Assembly (NCBI RefSeq): GCF_010974945.1
Contig: NZ_JAAIVB010000085.1
Coordinates: 62,001 to 126,000, forward strand
DNA: 64,000 bases
Source: Noviherbaspirillum galbum
GTDB lineage: Bacteria; Pseudomonadota; Gammaproteobacteria; Burkholderiales; Burkholderiaceae_D
Reading direction: 5' to 3'
Both the position numbers and the translations under genes were made by a program. Positions within the stretch are counted from its first letter, which is position 1; every line of letters starts with the position of its first letter. Positions 26,213-35,659 of this stretch are shown here, piece after piece. The notes beneath the pieces are model-generated. The model ran no database searches. It saw only the letters and a list, made by a program, of their open reading frames with translations, and was not told where the DNA came from.

Positions 26213-27097
26213 ATGGATTCCCTCGCGATCAACCTGCAGATACTGTTTTCCGGGCTTGCGATCGGCGCGGTGTACGCGCTCGTCGCGCTTGGCTTCGTGC
26301 TCATCATCCGCGCCACCAACGTCGTCAACTTCGCCCAGGGCGATTTCGCGATGCTCGGGGCGTTTGCCATGATGACCATGCTTACCGGCCTGAACCTTCC
26401 GTACTGGCTGAGCCTCCTGCTCACGCTGGCGGTGATGGCGGTGTTCGGCGTGCTGTTCAACTACGGCGTGTATTACCCCTTGCGCAACCGTTCCTACCTG
26501 CCGGTCATCATCAGCACGCTGGGCGCATCGGTCTTCCTGCAGAACACCGTGCTGGCCGTCTTCGGGCCGCAGCCGAAGCCGCTGGAAAAGGTCTTCGAAA
26601 CGCCGGGCTTGTCGGTCGGCGGCGTGTTCCTCGACACGCAATACCTCGTCATCATCGCGGTGACGGTCATCGCCGTGGCCTTCCAGTATTTCTTCTTCGA
26701 GCACACCCTGATCGGAAAGAAGCTGCAGGCCACCTCGCAGGACAAGGACATGGCGCGCCTGCTCGGCATCCCGGTGGCATGGATGATCGCCCTGACGTTC
26801 ATCTACAGCGCAACCCTGGGCGGACTGGCGGGCGTGCTGGTCGGCCCGATCCTGTTCGTGTCGATCGGCATGGGATCGACCATCGCGCTGAAGGCGTTCT
26901 CGGCCACCGTGATCGGCGGTTTCGGCGACGTCACGGGGGCGATCATCGGCGGCCTGCTGCTCGGCGTGGTCGAGAGTTTCGCCGGCGCCTACATCTCGGT
27001 GCCCTACAAGGACGCCTTTGCCTTCCTGCTGCTGTTCATCTTCCTGCTGGTACGTCCGCAGGGAATTTTCGGCGAAAAGATTTCGGAGAAAGCATGA
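26213..27097 (+). CDS. livH: HAAT-family ABC transporter permease (LivH type)
   Basis: This 294-residue integral membrane permease has about eight hydrophobic segments and the family segment R-A-T-N-V-V-N-F-A-Q-G-D near residues 36-47. It ends with ATGA overlap into the livM-livG fusion gene. AAGGAG lies about eight bases before the ATG. Confidence 0.88.
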   Translation: MDSLAINLQILFSGLAIGAVYALVALGFVLIIRATNVVNFAQGDFAMLGAFAMMTMLTGLNLPYWLSLLLTLAVMAVFGVLFNYGVYYPLRNRSYLPVIISTLGASVFLQNTVLAVFGPQPKPLEKVFETPGLSVGGVFLDTQYLVIIAVTVIAVAFQYFFFEHTLIGKKLQATSQDKDMARLLGIPVAWMIALTFIYSATLGGLAGVLVGPILFVSIGMGSTIALKAFSATVIGGFGDVTGAIIGGLLLGVVESFAGAYISVPYKDAFAFLLLFIFLLVRPQGIFGEKISEKA

Positions 27098-28899
27098 GAC
27101 AGCCGACAGCCGTTCTCGACCCGGCAGCCGCGCGCCAGCCGCCCCGCCTGCCGGTCATGTTCTACCCGCTGGCGCTGCTGGCGCTGTGCCTGCCGCTGAT
27201 TCCCTACGTCTTCAGCGTGAACCATTACGTGCTGAACATCTTCATGCAGGCGGCCACCTACGGCGTCGCGGTGCTCGGCATGACGGTGGTGCTCGGTTAC
27301 ACCGGCCAAATCAACCTGGCCCAGGCCGCGTTCTTCGGCCTGGGCGCGTATGCGGTCGCGCTCGGCACAGTGGCCTACAACCTCAGCTTCTGGGTGGCGC
27401 TGCCGATCGGGATCGCGCTCGCCGCGCTGGCCGGCTTCGTGCTCGGCCTGACCACCCTGCGCCTCGGCGGCCATTACCTCGCCATGATCACCATCAGCTT
27501 CCAGCAGATCTTCGACCTGGTGATGGTGAACTGGGCCGACGTGACGCGCGGGCCGGACGGCGTGGCCGGCATCGGCCGGCCCTCCCTGTTCGGCTACCAG
27601 CTCACCGATGACCGCGCCTACCTGGTCTTTTGCGCCGCGGTACTCTACCTGATGCTGTTCTTCGTGTGGTGGCTGCCCCGCACCCGCCTCGGCCGGGCCA
27701 TGCGCGCTGTGCGCGAGAACGAGATGGCGGCGGAAGTGTCCGGCGTGCCGACGCTGATGATCAAGGTCATCGCCTTCACCCTCTGCGCCGCGCTGGCAGG
27801 CATCGGCGGCGCCTTGTACGCAGCCGGGTTCGCCTATGTCAGCCCGGACAATTTCAATTTCCGGGTCTCCGTCGACTTCCTGACCATGGCGCTGCTCGGC
27901 GGCGCGCAATCGCCGTTCGGATCGGCGCTGGGCACGATGCTGCTCATTCTCCTGCCCGAATGGCTGCGCTTCCTGAAGGAGATCTACCTCGCGGCCTACG
28001 GACTTGCGGTGATCCTCATCATGGTTTTCATGCCGGAGGGCATCTGGGGGATCGGCAAGGCGCTTTGGCAGAACGTGTCGCGGCGGGTCCGGCGGCCCGA
28101 GGAAGCGGTGCCGGAACGGGTCGATGCCCTGCAGCTCGACGTTGCCGTCACCGATGCCTCGCCCATCCTCCACCTGCAAAACCTGAAGAAGCACTTCGGC
28201 GGCGTCAAGGCGGTCGACGACCTCGACATCAAGGTCCGGCGCGGGACGGTGCATGCGCTCATCGGGCCCAATGGCTCGGGAAAGACCACCACCCTGAACG
28301 TCCTGAACGGCATCTACATGCCGACCGGCGGAACGGTGTTCGTCGACGGACGGGACGTGACCCACGCGGCCCCGCACGTGAGGGCGTCGCATGGCGTCAG
28401 CCGGACCTTCCAGAACATCCGCCTCTTCCCCGCGCTGTCCGTGCTGGAGAACGTGATGGTCGGCGCCCAGCGCGCGAACAACCCGATAGCGCCGGGCACC
28501 GCCAGCCTGCGCGCACGCGCGCTTGCGGCGCTCGGCTTCGTCGGACTGGCCCACCAGGCCAACGCCATCGTCCGCAACCTGCCTTACGGACACCAGCGCC
28601 TGGTGGAAATCGCCCGCGCCCTGGCGGGACATCCCAAGCTGATCCTGCTCGACGAACCGGCGGCCGGCCTGAACCAGACGGAAAAGCAGGAGCTGGTCGG
28701 CTTGCTCAAGCGCCTGCGCGGCCACGGCCTGACGATCTTTCTGATCGAACATGACATGGGCCTCATCCAGCAGGTCGCGGACCATATCACGGTCCTGAAC
28801 TTCGGCAAGAAGATCGCGGACGGAACGCCGGAAGAGGTCCTGCGGCATCCGGAAGTCATCAAGGCCTATCTCGGGGAGGCTGCCAATGCCGCTGCTTGA
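27094..28899 (+). CDS. Fused HAAT permease-ATPase (LivM-LivG)
   Basis: This single 601-residue protein joins a LivM-type permease (about residues 1-330, with G-Y-T-G-Q-I-N-L-A-Q-A-A-F-F) to a LivG-type ATPase (about 350-601). The ATPase half has Walker A G-P-N-G-S-G-K-T-T, the degenerate signature L-P-Y-G-H-Q-R-L, and Walker B L-I-L-L-D-E-P. The linker near residues 330-350 is charged. I see no internal stop, frameshift or start that would split it. Such fusions occur in other betaproteobacteria. The start at 27094 overlaps livH. Confidence 0.9.
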   Translation: MRQPTAVLDPAAARQPPRLPVMFYPLALLALCLPLIPYVFSVNHYVLNIFMQAATYGVAVLGMTVVLGYTGQINLAQAAFFGLGAYAVALGTVAYNLSFWVALPIGIALAALAGFVLGLTTLRLGGHYLAMITISFQQIFDLVMVNWADVTRGPDGVAGIGRPSLFGYQLTDDRAYLVFCAAVLYLMLFFVWWLPRTRLGRAMRAVRENEMAAEVSGVPTLMIKVIAFTLCAALAGIGGALYAAGFAYVSPDNFNFRVSVDFLTMALLGGAQSPFGSALGTMLLILLPEWLRFLKEIYLAAYGLAVILIMVFMPEGIWGIGKALWQNVSRRVRRPEEAVPERVDALQLDVAVTDASPILHLQNLKKHFGGVKAVDDLDIKVRRGTVHALIGPNGSGKTTTLNVLNGIYMPTGGTVFVDGRDVTHAAPHVRASHGVSRTFQNIRLFPALSVLENVMVGAQRANNPIAPGTASLRARALAALGFVGLAHQANAIVRNLPYGHQRLVEIARALAGHPKLILLDEPAAGLNQTEKQELVGLLKRLRGHGLTIFLIEHDMGLIQQVADHITVLNFGKKIADGTPEEVLRHPEVIKAYLGEAANAAA

Positions 28900-29632
28900 A
28901 CTGCGCAACGTGACGAGCCACTACGGCAACGTCCAGGCCCTGAAGGGGATTTCCCTGACGGTCGAGAAGGGAGAAATCATCACGCTGCTCGGCTCCAACG
29001 GCGCGGGCAAGAGCACGACCCTGCGCACGATTTCCGGCCTCGTGCCCGGCAGCGGCGGCGAGATCCTGTTCGAGGGACGGCCGATCCACAACCTGCCTGC
29101 AGAGGACATCGTGCGCCTCGGAATCGCCCATGTGCCAGAAGGCAGGCGGATCTTTCCCGGATTGACCGTCACCGAAAACATCATGCTCGGCGCCTCGAAC
29201 CGCAAGCATGTCTCTAAGGCCGAGCTGCGCGCGGGGGTTGACGAGATGTTCGCGATCTTCCCCGACCTGCAGCGCCTGTCGAAGGCGCTGGGCTGGAGCC
29301 TGTCCGGCGGTCAGCAGCAGATGCTCGCCGTTGCCCGCGGCCTGATGGCGCGGCCGGCCTTGCTGATGCTGGATGAGCCCTCCCTCGGCCTGGCGCCGAT
29401 CATCGTGCAGCAGCTCTTCTCCGTGATCCGCGACATCCGCTCGCGCGGCACCACCATTCTTCTCGTCGAGCAGAACGCCAACATGGCGCTTGCCGTGGCG
29501 GATCGCGGCTATGTGCTGGAAACCGGCACCCTGACGGTCAGCGGCAGGGCGAGCGAGCTGTTGAGCAATGAGGAGGTCAGGGCAGCGTATCTTGGAGGAC
29601 GGAAGCCCGCGCCCGACCGGGTGCCATCCTGA
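28886..29632 (+). CDS. livF: HAAT-family ABC transporter ATPase (LivF)
   Basis: The 248-residue ATPase has Walker A G-S-N-G-A-G-K-S-T near residue 37, signature L-S-G-G-Q-Q-Q-M and Walker B L-L-M-L-D-E-P-S-L-G-L-A-P, typical of LivF. It overlaps the livM-livG fusion by 14 bases, so expression is coupled. It closes the transporter set and the 14-kb plus-strand sugar-acid block. Confidence 0.9.
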   Translation: MPLLELRNVTSHYGNVQALKGISLTVEKGEIITLLGSNGAGKSTTLRTISGLVPGSGGEILFEGRPIHNLPAEDIVRLGIAHVPEGRRIFPGLTVTENIMLGASNRKHVSKAELRAGVDEMFAIFPDLQRLSKALGWSLSGGQQQMLAVARGLMARPALLMLDEPSLGLAPIIVQQLFSVIRDIRSRGTTILLVEQNANMALAVADRGYVLETGTLTVSGRASELLSNEEVRAAYLGGRKPAPDRVPS

Positions 29633-29752
29633 CCCGCGTCATTGCCATCGGGTAATCGTCCACGGCCCCAGCAGGGACCGCAAGGCCTCGCTTAGAATAA
29701 GCCTTCAGGCATCTCCCGAAACCGTCTTTGACCGAGCAAGAAAGGAACCGCC

Positions 29753-30043
29753 ATGCCAACTGCCGTGTGGAACGACACCGTGATCGCCGAGGCGCCGCAG
29801 GACGCCGTCAAGATCGTCGAAAACAACGTCTACTTTCCACCCGACGCCGTCGACCAGTCGCACCTGGTTCTCAGCGATACGCAGACCCGCTGCCACTGGA
29901 AAGGAACGGCAAGCTACTACCACGTGAGCGTCGATGGGAAAATCAACCGGGATGCGGCGTGGGTCTACCGGAACCCGTTGCCCGAAGCCGGGGAGATCGC
30001 CGGGCACATCGCATTCTGGCGGGGCGTCGACGTGTCTCGCTAG
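29753..30043 (+). CDS. DUF427 domain protein
   Basis: This 96-residue protein matches the whole DUF427 domain: it starts M-P-T-A-V-W-N-D-T-V-I-A-E-A and holds Y-F-P in the first half, T-x-C-x-W-K-G-T-A-S-Y-Y near residues 46-57 and A-W-x-Y-x-x-P near residues 69-75. AAAGGA precedes the ATG. The family is found widely as a stand-alone small protein of unknown function. It has no clear operon partner. Confidence 0.85.
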   Translation: MPTAVWNDTVIAEAPQDAVKIVENNVYFPPDAVDQSHLVLSDTQTRCHWKGTASYYHVSVDGKINRDAAWVYRNPLPEAGEIAGHIAFWRGVDVSR

Positions 30044-30216
30044 GCTCTCCGTCGGGCGCAAAGGGAATTGTGGCTGGCGCCAGAGGCGTGCAGGTAAATC
30101 AGCGGGTGCAGACAAGCCGATCTTGCACGGACTGAATGGAACGCTCCATATAGTTGCCTGAATGGAACAAGTCCAGTAAGCTGCAATCGTCATCCGCAAC
30201 ACATCCCTGCCTGAAC

Positions 30217-30945
30217 ATGCGTACTTTCCTGGCCTCTTTCGCGCTGGCCCTGCTATGTGCCGCGGGCGCGGCGCAGGCTGGTACCGGCTATTATCTCGTC
30301 ACGGTCTATGAACAGGAAGGCGAGCGCGCGGTCGACTTTCGTTTCTGGTCGGTGCATACGGCTAGCGGGGCCACAATCTCGTCGCCGGAACTGGGCGTTT
30401 CCTGGAGTCCCACCCGGGAGTGGTACGCCAACGTGCGGGCCATCGGCTTGCACACCTCGTTCTCGGGCAACCAGTTCCTGGGGATCGGACTGCAAAACGA
30501 TTTTCTGCTGACCCATGGGCAGTATCCCTTCGACCTCGCCATCCATACCGACCTTACCCATTTCAGAGACGGCGCGAACGGGAATGAAATCGAATTCGGG
30601 CCGGTGCTCCAGACGGAATACGGACGCACGCAGATCAACGCGAACGTGCTGTTTTCGCGTTCCTACTCCGTGCCGCAACCCGAGCCGTTGGAGATGCAAT
30701 ACCAGTGGCAGGCACGATACCGGTTCAGCCAGGCCGCGCAATTCGGTTTGCAAGGATTCGGCGAACTGGGCAAATGGAATGATTGGGATCCACAACGCTT
30801 GCAGTCGCATCGTATCGGCCCGGTATTCGCGGGAGAGGCGCCGGCAGGGAAGCATGCTTGGAAATACGAGTTTGCCTATTTCATCGGCAAGGTGCGCGCC
30901 TCGCCGGCCAAGACCTTCAGCATGCGGATTCAGGCAACGTTCTGA
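30217..30945 (+). CDS. Exported outer-membrane beta-barrel-like protein
   Basis: This 242-residue product has a signal peptide (M-R-T-F-L-A-S-F-A-L-A-L-L..., cleavage after A-A-Q-A near residue 20), alternating aromatic/hydrophobic strands, and a C-terminal phenylalanine, as in small outer-membrane barrels. The longer frame from 30154 would bury the signal peptide and is rejected. I do not recognise a named family. Its neighbours (DUF427, GST) give no functional hint. Confidence 0.65.
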   Translation: MRTFLASFALALLCAAGAAQAGTGYYLVTVYEQEGERAVDFRFWSVHTASGATISSPELGVSWSPTREWYANVRAIGLHTSFSGNQFLGIGLQNDFLLTHGQYPFDLAIHTDLTHFRDGANGNEIEFGPVLQTEYGRTQINANVLFSRSYSVPQPEPLEMQYQWQARYRFSQAAQFGLQGFGELGKWNDWDPQRLQSHRIGPVFAGEAPAGKHAWKYEFAYFIGKVRASPAKTFSMRIQATF

Positions 30946-30989
30946 CGTCACCGCATACCGTGCAATAACGTTCACCGGCAAATCAAACG

Positions 30990-31613
30990 ATGATCACGAT
31001 CTACGGCAACGCCGATTCAGTCAACGTACAAAAGGTGCTTTGGTGTTGTGAAGAAGCTGAGATCGCGTATCGACGGATCGACGCCGGCCGTCATTTTGGC
31101 GTCGTCGACACAGCGGAATTCCGCCGCTTGAATCCGAATGGACTCGTACCCACGATCGAAGATGCCGGCTATGTCGTGTGGGAGTCGAACGCCATTGTCA
31201 GGTATCTCGCTGCGAAATACTCAAGCGGCCAACTGTGGCCGCATGAAGCCCGGCAGCGGGCCGATGCTGACCGCTGGATGGACTGGGCGAATTCCACCTT
31301 ATGGCCGAGTCTGCTGCCGCTCTTTCGTGCGTACATGCGTACGCCTCATGACCAGCGCGATTACGGGCGAATCGAACAGCATGTAATCCAAGCGCAAAGC
31401 ACAATGTCTATCCTTGACGGTCACCTGGCTGGCCAACCGTACGTCGGTGGTTCTGTGTTTAGCATGGGTGATATCGCCGTTGGTTGCGCAGCCTGGCGAT
31501 GGTTTGCACTGCCAATTGCGCGCGCACCGCTGGCCAACTTGGAGCGATGGTTTCAGCGCTTGGCCGAACGCCCGGCATTCCGAAAAATCGTCATGGTCCC
31601 ATTGATAACCTGA
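30990..31613 (+). CDS. Glutathione S-transferase family protein
   Basis: This 207-residue GST has an N-terminal thioredoxin-like domain (I-T-I-Y-G-N-A-D-S-V-N-V-Q-K near residues 2-15, the cis-proline segment N-P-N-G-L-V-P-T near residue 48 and the glutathione-binding E-S-N-A near residues 64-67) and an all-helical C-terminal domain. The Shine-Dalgarno sequence is weak. GC content appears lower than in the sugar-acid region. Substrate unknown. Confidence 0.85.
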   Translation: MITIYGNADSVNVQKVLWCCEEAEIAYRRIDAGRHFGVVDTAEFRRLNPNGLVPTIEDAGYVVWESNAIVRYLAAKYSSGQLWPHEARQRADADRWMDWANSTLWPSLLPLFRAYMRTPHDQRDYGRIEQHVIQAQSTMSILDGHLAGQPYVGGSVFSMGDIAVGCAAWRWFALPIARAPLANLERWFQRLAERPAFRKIVMVPLIT

Positions 31614-31803
31614 CCCAGCGTCGTCATTGGGCGACCCGTCGCCATCTGCATTCATTCGGCTCTTTGTTCAACTGCTATTGATTCGGCAATCTATTTGTGA
31701 AAGCATCCTGCAAAATGCTTGGCATGTGAACCGATCGCACCCCAGCCCAGGCATTTGGCATGGTTTCAGCTCGCAGAGTACCAACGACTTTCCGCTCGAC
31801 TTC

Positions 31804-32361
31804 ATGAATACAGACTTATCCATGGCAACAGCAAGTTCATACCATCCCAGTCTTGCGCTGGGCGGCGTTTTCCTGTCCCTTTTTGGTGCCGCGTGGTTGG
31901 CTGCAGCCTGCTTTGCATATGCTGGAGCCAATTTGCCGATGTTTGCCACCGTCGCGATTCTTTGCCTGTTGATGACCATGTGGGCGATCCTTACCTTCCG
32001 GTCGCGCCGCCGCTTGTTTTCCGGCGTCACTGACAGGACAGCAGGCGCTCGCGTCCGACGAGGATTCGCAGTTGTGAACATAGTGCAGTGGTCGTGTATC
32101 GGTATCGTGGTCCTGGTTCTGGCGTTGACCGATCATGCGGCCTGGATCATGCCCTCTGTAATCCTGATCACGGGGTTTCATTTTTTTCCGCTTGCGAAGC
32201 TCTTGCGCTATCGAGGCTATAACGTTACTGGGACAGGGCTGGTATTGGTGGCAGCGCTATACATACTGTTCGGCGGTGCAGGCTACAGCGTTGCGCTAAC
32301 CCTATTGGCAACGGGTGCCATCTTGTGGACAAGCGCGATTGCGCTGCTATGCGCCATGTAA
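31804..32361 (+). CDS. Hypothetical membrane protein, about five spans
   Basis: The protein of 185 residues has hydrophobic segments around residues 18-40, 45-62, 85-105, 112-130 and 140-182. I start it at the ATG at 31804; a second ATG at 31822 is equally possible, and the longer frame from 31627 has an implausible N-terminus. Neither start has a convincing Shine-Dalgarno site. I do not recognise the family. Confidence 0.55.
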   Translation: MNTDLSMATASSYHPSLALGGVFLSLFGAAWLAAACFAYAGANLPMFATVAILCLLMTMWAILTFRSRRRLFSGVTDRTAGARVRRGFAVVNIVQWSCIGIVVLVLALTDHAAWIMPSVILITGFHFFPLAKLLRYRGYNVTGTGLVLVAALYILFGGAGYSVALTLLATGAILWTSAIALLCAM

Positions 32362-32568
32362 GCCGGTTGCCACGGCGGGCATCGCCATTGACCGTGGTGA
32401 AAACTAAAACGCCGGCATGGTCACGAAGCAATCCACCAGCAGGTCTGGGCAATACCCGTGGCTATCGTCGACTTGGCATCTGACACTGAGATCCCTGCAT
32501 GCCCTGGCTGCGGCATTCAGGAACGGACGCCAGTTCACGGCCACTACCGACAAGGCATGCAGCCAACG

Positions 32569-33804
32569 TCAAGATTCCATATCATCCAGCACTGCGGCGA
32601 CAATGCGGCCAACCGCTTTCTGTATCGCCGGCGAGCCATACTCGCCGGCGGTGACGACGACGGTCAAGTCCAGCGCGGGCACAACGGCTATGCGCTGCCC
32701 GCCGTTGCCGATTGCCGCGCTCCAGCGCAGTGTCTTGCCGTGCCAATCCACGGTGCCGTTCCACCATTGGTAGCCGTAGCCGACGTCGCCGCCTTTCATG
32801 CCCATGAAAGCAAGTCTGGCCGGTACATGCTGTCGTTGCATGTCGGCAATCCAGGTCTGCGGCACGACCTGCCGACCCTGCCAGCGACCCTGGGCGTTCG
32901 CCAACCGGCCTAATTTGAGCATGTCGCGTGGCAGAAGGCGCAGGCCGGCATAGGCCATCGGGACGCCTCGCAGGTTGGGTACCCATTCCCAGCGCGTAAT
33001 CCCGAGCGGACCGAACAGGTCTTCCTGCACGAGCTGTTCGAGCGGCCTGCCGTTGACACGCACTAGCAGGTCCGCTAGTACCATGGTCGCCCCACCGGCA
33101 TAATTGAACACCTCGCCCGGCCTGGTTACCAAGGTGCGATTGAGGTAATACGACACCGCTTGTCGTCGCCAAAGCAACGGCGTTTCGCTGCTGGTCAACC
33201 AACCATGTGACATCTCTTGCCACTCCAGCCCTGCGCTCATGGTCAGCAGATGTTGCACCGTGATCTCTTCGCGTCCCTCAGTACGGAGACTCCCCAACTC
33301 AGGGTAATGGTCGAGCACCTTGTCGCTTGCATGCAGCTGTCCGCGCCCGATCGTGATGCCGGTCAGCAGGCCTATCACGCTTTTGCTTACCGACCGCACG
33401 TCATGTAATGTATCAGCGGAAAATGAGGCAGCCGTGCCAGGTAGAAGCTGAGCGATCAGGGAAGAATTGATCGGCGTGTCCGTACCGTTGCGATAAATTT
33501 CGGCCAGCAGTTTGCCATGGCGTTCCACCAACAAGCCATGCACATTGTCGGAGCCGCCGGCAACGTCCCGCAAGGTGTTGCAGAGCTTATCCGGCGAAAA
33601 ACCCAGTGACGCCGGCGGCGCCACTTCCCAGGAACTATCAGCCGTCGGGAGTGTGCACGGGTCTGCCGCACTGCGGATTGCCACGGCGGCGTTTTCATTG
33701 CCTGTGTGTTCCCTGGTCACGCCAGGCGTTCCCGCACAGGCGGTCAGCAAAATGAGGCATGAGCACACAAGAACAAGCTTCAAAGACGGCGAAAATGCAC
33801 GCAT
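32569..33804 (-). CDS. Serine beta-lactamase-fold lipoprotein (class C/esterase-like)
   Basis: This 411-residue protein starts with a lipoprotein signal (lipobox L-L-T-A-C near residue 23), so it is probably anchored in the envelope. The penicillin-binding fold motifs are S-V-S-K (nucleophile S in S-x-x-K, near residue 138) and the Y-A-G-G segment in place of Y-x-N. AGGA lies seven bases before the ATG at 33804; the 16-residue upstream extension is rejected. Relatives include 6-aminohexanoate-dimer hydrolases and esterases rather than true antibiotic-resistance enzymes. It has no operon partner. Confidence 0.82.
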   Translation of the reverse strand: MRAFSPSLKLVLVCSCLILLTACAGTPGVTREHTGNENAAVAIRSAADPCTLPTADSSWEVAPPASLGFSPDKLCNTLRDVAGGSDNVHGLLVERHGKLLAEIYRNGTDTPINSSLIAQLLPGTAASFSADTLHDVRSVSKSVIGLLTGITIGRGQLHASDKVLDHYPELGSLRTEGREEITVQHLLTMSAGLEWQEMSHGWLTSSETPLLWRRQAVSYYLNRTLVTRPGEVFNYAGGATMVLADLLVRVNGRPLEQLVQEDLFGPLGITRWEWVPNLRGVPMAYAGLRLLPRDMLKLGRLANAQGRWQGRQVVPQTWIADMQRQHVPARLAFMGMKGGDVGYGYQWWNGTVDWHGKTLRWSAAIGNGGQRIAVVPALDLTVVVTAGEYGSPAIQKAVGRIVAAVLDDMES

Positions 33805-34042
33805 GACCGATCCTGTTGAATGATCCGCCGGCGGTGGGCCAGACGGAGTCATCGATCATAACTTGCGCGTAGCGGTACGGCCATCCCATGGATGTGGCGA
33901 ACAGACCGGCCGTTTCATCGCTGATGCACACCCGGACCTGCCGGCAAGGAGCAGGCGGTTAGAATGTTTATGCGATGGTCCGATGCGGCCATCGAAATGC
34001 ATGGCTGATGGAAAACCAGATTAATGAATAGGGAGCGGGCAG

Positions 34043-34372
34043 ATGCAGATGAGCGAAATTCCTTTTGGCACGACGGATTGGTCAACCGTTGAACGTACGG
34101 AGCACCACGGGAAGACCGGGACAGCATACTGGCGTACGCGTACGTTTGGCCAGATCCGTGTCCGTATGGTTGAATACACCCCCGGCTACCTGGCTGATCA
34201 CTGGTGCTCCAAGGGACACATATTATTTTGCTTGCAGGGCGAACTGAATACAGAGCTTGAGGATGGCAGGAAGTATGTCCTCAAGCCCGGCATGAGTTAT
34301 CAGGTTGCGGATAATGCTGAAGCACACCGTTCGTACACTGAGTCGGGGGCAACGCTATTTATTGTCGACTAG
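34043..34372 (+). CDS. DHCW-motif cupin protein
   Basis: This 109-residue single-domain cupin carries a D-H-W-C-S-K-G-H-I-L-F-C-L-x-G segment at residues 52-66, characteristic of the DHCW cupin group, and a second cupin strand pair with L-K-P-G-M-S-Y-Q-V. GGGAG lies seven bases before the ATG. Metal ligands would be the histidines in that segment. Members are small cytoplasmic proteins of unknown role. The stop codon lies in a GTCGAC-TAGTCGAC palindrome. Confidence 0.82.
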   Translation: MQMSEIPFGTTDWSTVERTEHHGKTGTAYWRTRTFGQIRVRMVEYTPGYLADHWCSKGHILFCLQGELNTELEDGRKYVLKPGMSYQVADNAEAHRSYTESGATLFIVD

Positions 34373-34486
34373 TCGACATGCGCACCCATGGACGCATGAG
34401 TGCGCCCACTACCGCAATGTCGCGCCGTCCGCTTTTGGGCAGGATGAGTGACCGAAATGGGTCGACCTCGAAGATCACCGTATTCG

Positions 34487-34819
34487 TCACAACGCTTCCA
34501 TCTGGAAAGTGCCCTCCACCAGCTCGGTAAAGGTGCGCTCTTCGCGCAGGATGAAACGCCGTTCGCGGGCGAAATCGAAGTTGGCACGCGCTTCCGCGTC
34601 CTCTTTCAGGCGAGCGCGGTAGGTTTCATACGCGGCAAGGCTGTCGAAGCCAACCAAGCCCCAGGCCTCGTAGTTCGTGCCCTCGTGCGGCAGGAAATAT
34701 CCGAGGAGGCGGCCGCCCAGGCGCGGGATGATGCGGCCCCAGTTCGCGGCATACTGGCGAAACTGCTCGCGCTGAGACGGGTCCAGTTCGTAACGGATAA
34801 AGCAGGTGATGGCGGTCAT
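34487..34819 (-). CDS. NIPSNAP-family protein
   Basis: This 110-residue ferredoxin-like (dimeric alpha-beta barrel) NIPSNAP protein contains C-F-I-R-Y-E-L-D-P near the start and [10 protein letters not shown] near the middle. AAGGAG lies six bases before the ATG at 34817-34819; the frame is open further upstream but only into the divergent promoter. It is divergently transcribed from an ArsR-type regulator that probably controls it. The biochemical role of NIPSNAP proteins in bacteria is unsettled. Confidence 0.82.
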   Translation of the reverse strand: MTAITCFIRYELDPSQREQFRQYAANWGRIIPRLGGRLLGYFLPHEGTNYEAWGLVGFDSLAAYETYRARLKEDAEARANFDFARERRFILREERTFTELVEGTFQMEAL

Positions 34820-34868
34820 GGGTACTCCTTGTGTGGGAGAGGCCAATGTAAGCTTTTGCTCAACGCCG

Positions 34869-34892
34869 ATGCTTCGGCTAAGATCGAAGCAT
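34869..34892. promoter_or_regulatory. 8-bp inverted repeat, probable ArsR-type operator
   Basis: The perfect inverted repeat ATGCTTCG-N8-CGAAGCAT lies in the 71-base gap between the NIPSNAP and regulator genes. The right arm includes the first two bases of the regulator start codon. Binding here by the adjacent HTH protein would shut off both genes at once. No experimental support is available. Confidence 0.6.
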
Positions 34893-35571
34893 GAGGGACG
34901 GTCCAAACATTACGAATATCGCCGCGCTGATCGGCGACCATGCACGCGCCGAAGTGCTTGGCCTGCTCATGGGCGGCATGGCGCTCACCGCAACCGAGCT
35001 GGCCGACGGCGCTGGCGTCACGCGCCAAACCATCAGTGGCCACCTGGCCAAACTGTTAGACGCTGGCCTGCTTTCTGTCGTGGCCCAGGGGCGGCACCGG
35101 TATTTCCGTATCGCTGGCGCCGAGGTTGCCCAACTGCTGGAATCGCTGATGGGCGTGGCTTTCGGGACCGGGGCCGTGCGCGTGCGCTCGAGCCCGCGCG
35201 AGCCGGCGCTGCGAAAGGCGCGGGTGTGCTACGACCATCTGGCCGGGGAGCTTGGCGTGCTGCTGTATGCGAGCCTCGCACGTCACCACGCCTTCGCCGT
35301 AGACGCCACGGGCATCACACTCACGATGGCTGGCCGTGAGCGCATAGATGCCCTTGGCGTCGTTCTGGAAAAATCTACCTCAACGCGTCGGCCATTGTGC
35401 CGCACCTGCCTCGACTGGAGCGAGCGCCGCGATCATCTTGCTGGCAGGCTCGGCACGGCCTTGCTGGAACGATTTCAGGAGCTGGGGTGGGCACATCGCG
35501 TGCCGGATTCGCGTGTGCTTGCCTTTAGCATCGAGGGTGAAACGGCGCTGCGGAATTGGCTGGGCCAATAG
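34891..35571 (+). CDS. ArsR-type winged-helix transcriptional regulator
   Basis: The first 80 residues of this 226-residue protein form an ArsR winged helix ([31 protein letters not shown], wing with G-R-H-R-Y-F-R-I). The remaining 145 residues are a distinct C-terminal domain with a Cys-rich segment C-R-T-C-L-D-W near residues 170-176, common in regulators paired with NIPSNAP or monooxygenase genes. Its ATG overlaps a palindrome, implying autoregulation. Confidence 0.85.
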   Translation: MRDGPNITNIAALIGDHARAEVLGLLMGGMALTATELADGAGVTRQTISGHLAKLLDAGLLSVVAQGRHRYFRIAGAEVAQLLESLMGVAFGTGAVRVRSSPREPALRKARVCYDHLAGELGVLLYASLARHHAFAVDATGITLTMAGRERIDALGVVLEKSTSTRRPLCRTCLDWSERRDHLAGRLGTALLERFQELGWAHRVPDSRVLAFSIEGETALRNWLGQ

Positions 35572-35659
35572 CATGGAGTAGGGTTTTCCGGCTCGGCAAG
35601 GCAGCAGGAACAAGGCAAGAATGAGCCGGATCAGGAAGCGGGCCTTGCCGGCCCTTTGC

